Source: Candidatus Zixiibacteriota bacterium
GTDB lineage: Bacteria; Zixibacteria; MSB-5A5; SM1-73
Reading direction: 5' to 3'
Length of the DNA stretch: 6,459 nt
NCBI GenBank assembly: GCA_023129805.1
Contig: JAGMBK010000097.1
Location: 1-6,459, forward strand
Made by a program: the position numbers and the translations under genes. Under the pieces are notes generated by a model. That model saw nothing but the letters and a program-made list of their open reading frames with translations, had not been told where the DNA came from and ran no database searches. Of this stretch, positions 5,284-6,459 are shown piece by piece; position 1 is the first letter of the stretch, and the number at the start of each line of letters is the position of its first letter.

Positions 5284-6421
5284 CAGCAGGATACCCAACC
5301 ACTAACAGAGCATCTCTGGATTGTTTGTATTCACAATTCGTCAAAACTATCGAATCAGATATCTTCTTTATTCTCAGATCACCGAAAGGCTCATCTCCGT
5401 TGCCCCACACCTCTGGAGAGATGAGATACCCGATTTTGTCCACAAGTTTTTGTTTAAGAAATTGGGTCGTAACATGAGTTCCCCCTTCTACCAAAAGACT
5501 GGAGATACCTGCTTCTCCGGCTTTTTTTAAAAGCGAAACAAGATCGAGTTGTCCGTCTTTTCTCTTTTTTATTTTCCAGGTCTTGAATTCTCCCTGCTCT
5601 TTTCTTTTCACAGTCTCAAGGTCGGTGGAGGCTAAGATAATATTTTTGTGCACATCTTTTCTTATTTTTCTCAGTTTGCGCCAAATCTCTCGCCAGGTGC
5701 CGATGAGAATCACCTTAGGTTTGGCAGAGTGGGCTGATCCGAGGAATGGCTTAAGGGAATCAGTTTCAGTGGCGCCTGCATCACACAAAACAGCATCGAT
5801 CCATAACTTTCCAAATTGAGTGAGCTTTGTAGAGAATCTACTCTGTTTAACATCCGACCATTCAGTTCGGTGAATGATTCTTCCATCTAGGGTTTGAACC
5901 ACCTTCAGCATAACAAAAGGAAGCTTGGTGGTGATATACTTAAAATAGACTTCATTTAATTTTTTAGCCTCCTTTTCCAAAATCCCCAGGCTTACCTTGA
6001 TTCCATCTTTTTTCAAACTCTCTATACCCTTTCCATTCACCTGAGGGTTGGGGTCAGTTGTGGCGCAGACCACCCTTTTTATTCTGCTCTGGATGATCAG
6101 ATCGGTGCAGGGTGGGGTTTTACCGAAGTGACAGCAAGGTTCCAGATTAATGTATAATGTGGCACTTGTGGCTTGATCGCCACAGGCTTCAAGGGCAGTT
6201 GCCTCAGCATGGGGACCGCCGAACTTTTGGTGAAAACCTTTGGCTAAGATTCTATCTCTCTTCACCACCACGGCGCCCACCATGGGATTGGGAGAGGTTT
6301 TCCCTTCCCCTTTTTCTGCTAACTGAAGCGCCATCTGCATGAATTTTTCATCTTTCACCATGTGGTGAGCTTGTCTTTCGACTTCCCTCGGGACAGTGAG
6401 CTTGCCGAACTGTCGAACCAT
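5258..6421 (-). CDS. ribD: Bifunctional diaminohydroxyphosphoribosylaminopyrimidine deaminase / 5-amino-6-(5-phosphoribosylamino)uracil reductase
   Basis: RibD performs the second and third steps of the pathway, deaminating the RibBA product and then reducing the ribose with NADPH. The product is 387 residues from ATG 6421. The deaminase domain (about 21-165) has TSPNPMVGA at 42-50, HAE at 71-73 and PCC...PPC, giving zinc ligands His71, Cys96 and Cys105 with catalytic Glu73. The reductase domain (about 165-360) keeps LDGR at 178-181 and VEGG at 311-314. It lacks the usual S-x-WI and GxGTVxxDxPxLT signatures: the second region reads CDAGATETDSLKPF at 213-226. GGAAG seven bases before ATG 6421 supports that start, but residues 1-20 look like a translated repeat and the family N-terminus begins at Met21 (6361), which lacks a ribosome binding site. 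Counted from Met21 the length (367) is typical. It is the first operon gene in view. Confidence 0.94.
   Translation of the reverse strand: MVRQFGKLTVPREVERQAHHMVKDEKFMQMALQLAEKGEGKTSPNPMVGAVVVKRDRILAKGFHQKFGGPHAEATALEACGDQATSATLYINLEPCCHFGKTPPCTDLIIQSRIKRVVCATTDPNPQVNGKGIESLKKDGIKVSLGILEKEAKKLNEVYFKYITTKLPFVMLKVVQTLDGRIIHRTEWSDVKQSRFSTKLTQFGKLWIDAVLCDAGATETDSLKPFLGSAHSAKPKVILIGTWREIWRKLRKIRKDVHKNIILASTDLETVKRKEQGEFKTWKIKKRKDGQLDLVSLLKKAGEAGISSLLVEGGTHVTTQFLKQKLVDKIGYLISPEVWGNGDEPFGDLRIKKISDSIVLTNCEYKQSRDALLVVGYPAELPVGSCQ
6357..6421. mobile_element. Small repeat apparently inserted in frame at the ribD start codon
   Basis: On the minus strand ATGGT occurs at 6421-6417 and again at 6361-6357, exactly 60 bases apart, like a 5-bp target duplication. 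The sequence between contains CAAGCTCAC twice (6404-6396 and 6373-6365) plus TTCGACAG and GTCGAAAG motifs. Such motifs are familiar from dispersed intergenic repeats. Deleting one ATGGT and the intervening bases restores GGAAG, a 7-base spacer, then ATGGTGAAAGATG, which is a textbook start leading straight into the conserved RibD N-terminus. The insertion mechanism is inferred, not shown. Confidence 0.55.
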
Positions 6422-6428
6422 TTTAAAA

Positions 6429-6433
6429 CTTCC
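6429..6433 (-). promoter_or_regulatory. Ribosome binding site of ribD
   Basis: GGAAG on the minus strand lies seven bases before ATG 6421 and 67 bases before the internal ATG 6361, so it favours initiation at 6421. Only 38 bases precede the gene in the window. They hold no recognisable FMN riboswitch segment or promoter, but an RFN element would normally lie further upstream, outside the window. Confidence 0.55.
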
Positions 6434-6459
6434 GTTTTACCTCTCCCCCTGTTTCCCCT

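Noticed and set aside
4900..5424. 174-codon plus-strand open frame across ribE and ribD
   Set aside because: It is antisense to two real genes and its middle reads the TACTGCC repeat as LPTAYCLL-type peptide.
6422..6459. FMN riboswitch upstream of ribD
   Set aside because: Only 38 bases are available and no RFN consensus segment is visible; its presence outside the window cannot be judged.

Overview
The window holds one end of a bacterial riboflavin (vitamin B2) biosynthesis operon, read entirely on the minus strand. Gene order is ribD, ribE, ribBA, ribH, nusB, followed by the 5' part of a large secreted repeat protein that runs off the left edge. No gene is supported on the plus strand. The encoded Rib enzymes are sufficient to convert GTP and ribulose 5-phosphate to riboflavin, apart from the phosphatase step that is usually encoded elsewhere. 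RibBA (GTP cyclohydrolase II plus DHBP synthase) makes both precursors, RibD deaminates and reduces the pyrimidine, RibH makes lumazine and RibE makes riboflavin. nusB beside ribH is a common bacterial arrangement.

Layout by position: 1-1418, LVIVP-type beta-propeller protein with a signal peptide and an exact 42-residue (126-bp) tandem repeat; 1419-1647, spacer with one hairpin; 1648-2073, nusB; 2074-2335, spacer of palindromic repeats; 2336-2800, ribH; 2844-4106, ribBA; 4107-4472, spacer with three palindromic elements; 4473-5111, ribE; 5112-5257, spacer with a duplicated repeat and a 15-codon relic of a second ribE; 5258-6421, ribD; 6422-6459, only 38 bases of upstream sequence. That is too little to show whether an FMN riboswitch or a promoter lies there.

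Organism: no taxonomic marker is present. LVIVP repeat proteins with 'SGLQIINVSNPANP'-type units, long intergenic gaps inside an operon, and gaps packed with families of GTAGGGACA-type, GGTAGCCGCAGG-type and CAGTAGGCAGTAAGC-type repeats recall genomes of uncultured candidate phyla around the FCB group (for example Zixibacteria, KSB1 or WOR-3). This is an impression from memory and should be held loosely.

The enzymes themselves are ordinary. The interest lies in how small repeats have reshaped the operon. One appears to have inserted exactly in frame at the ribD start codon, another supplies the RibD C-terminus, and a repeat pair brackets a divergent stub of ribE just upstream of the intact gene. 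I see no convincing new defence, mobile or RNA system.
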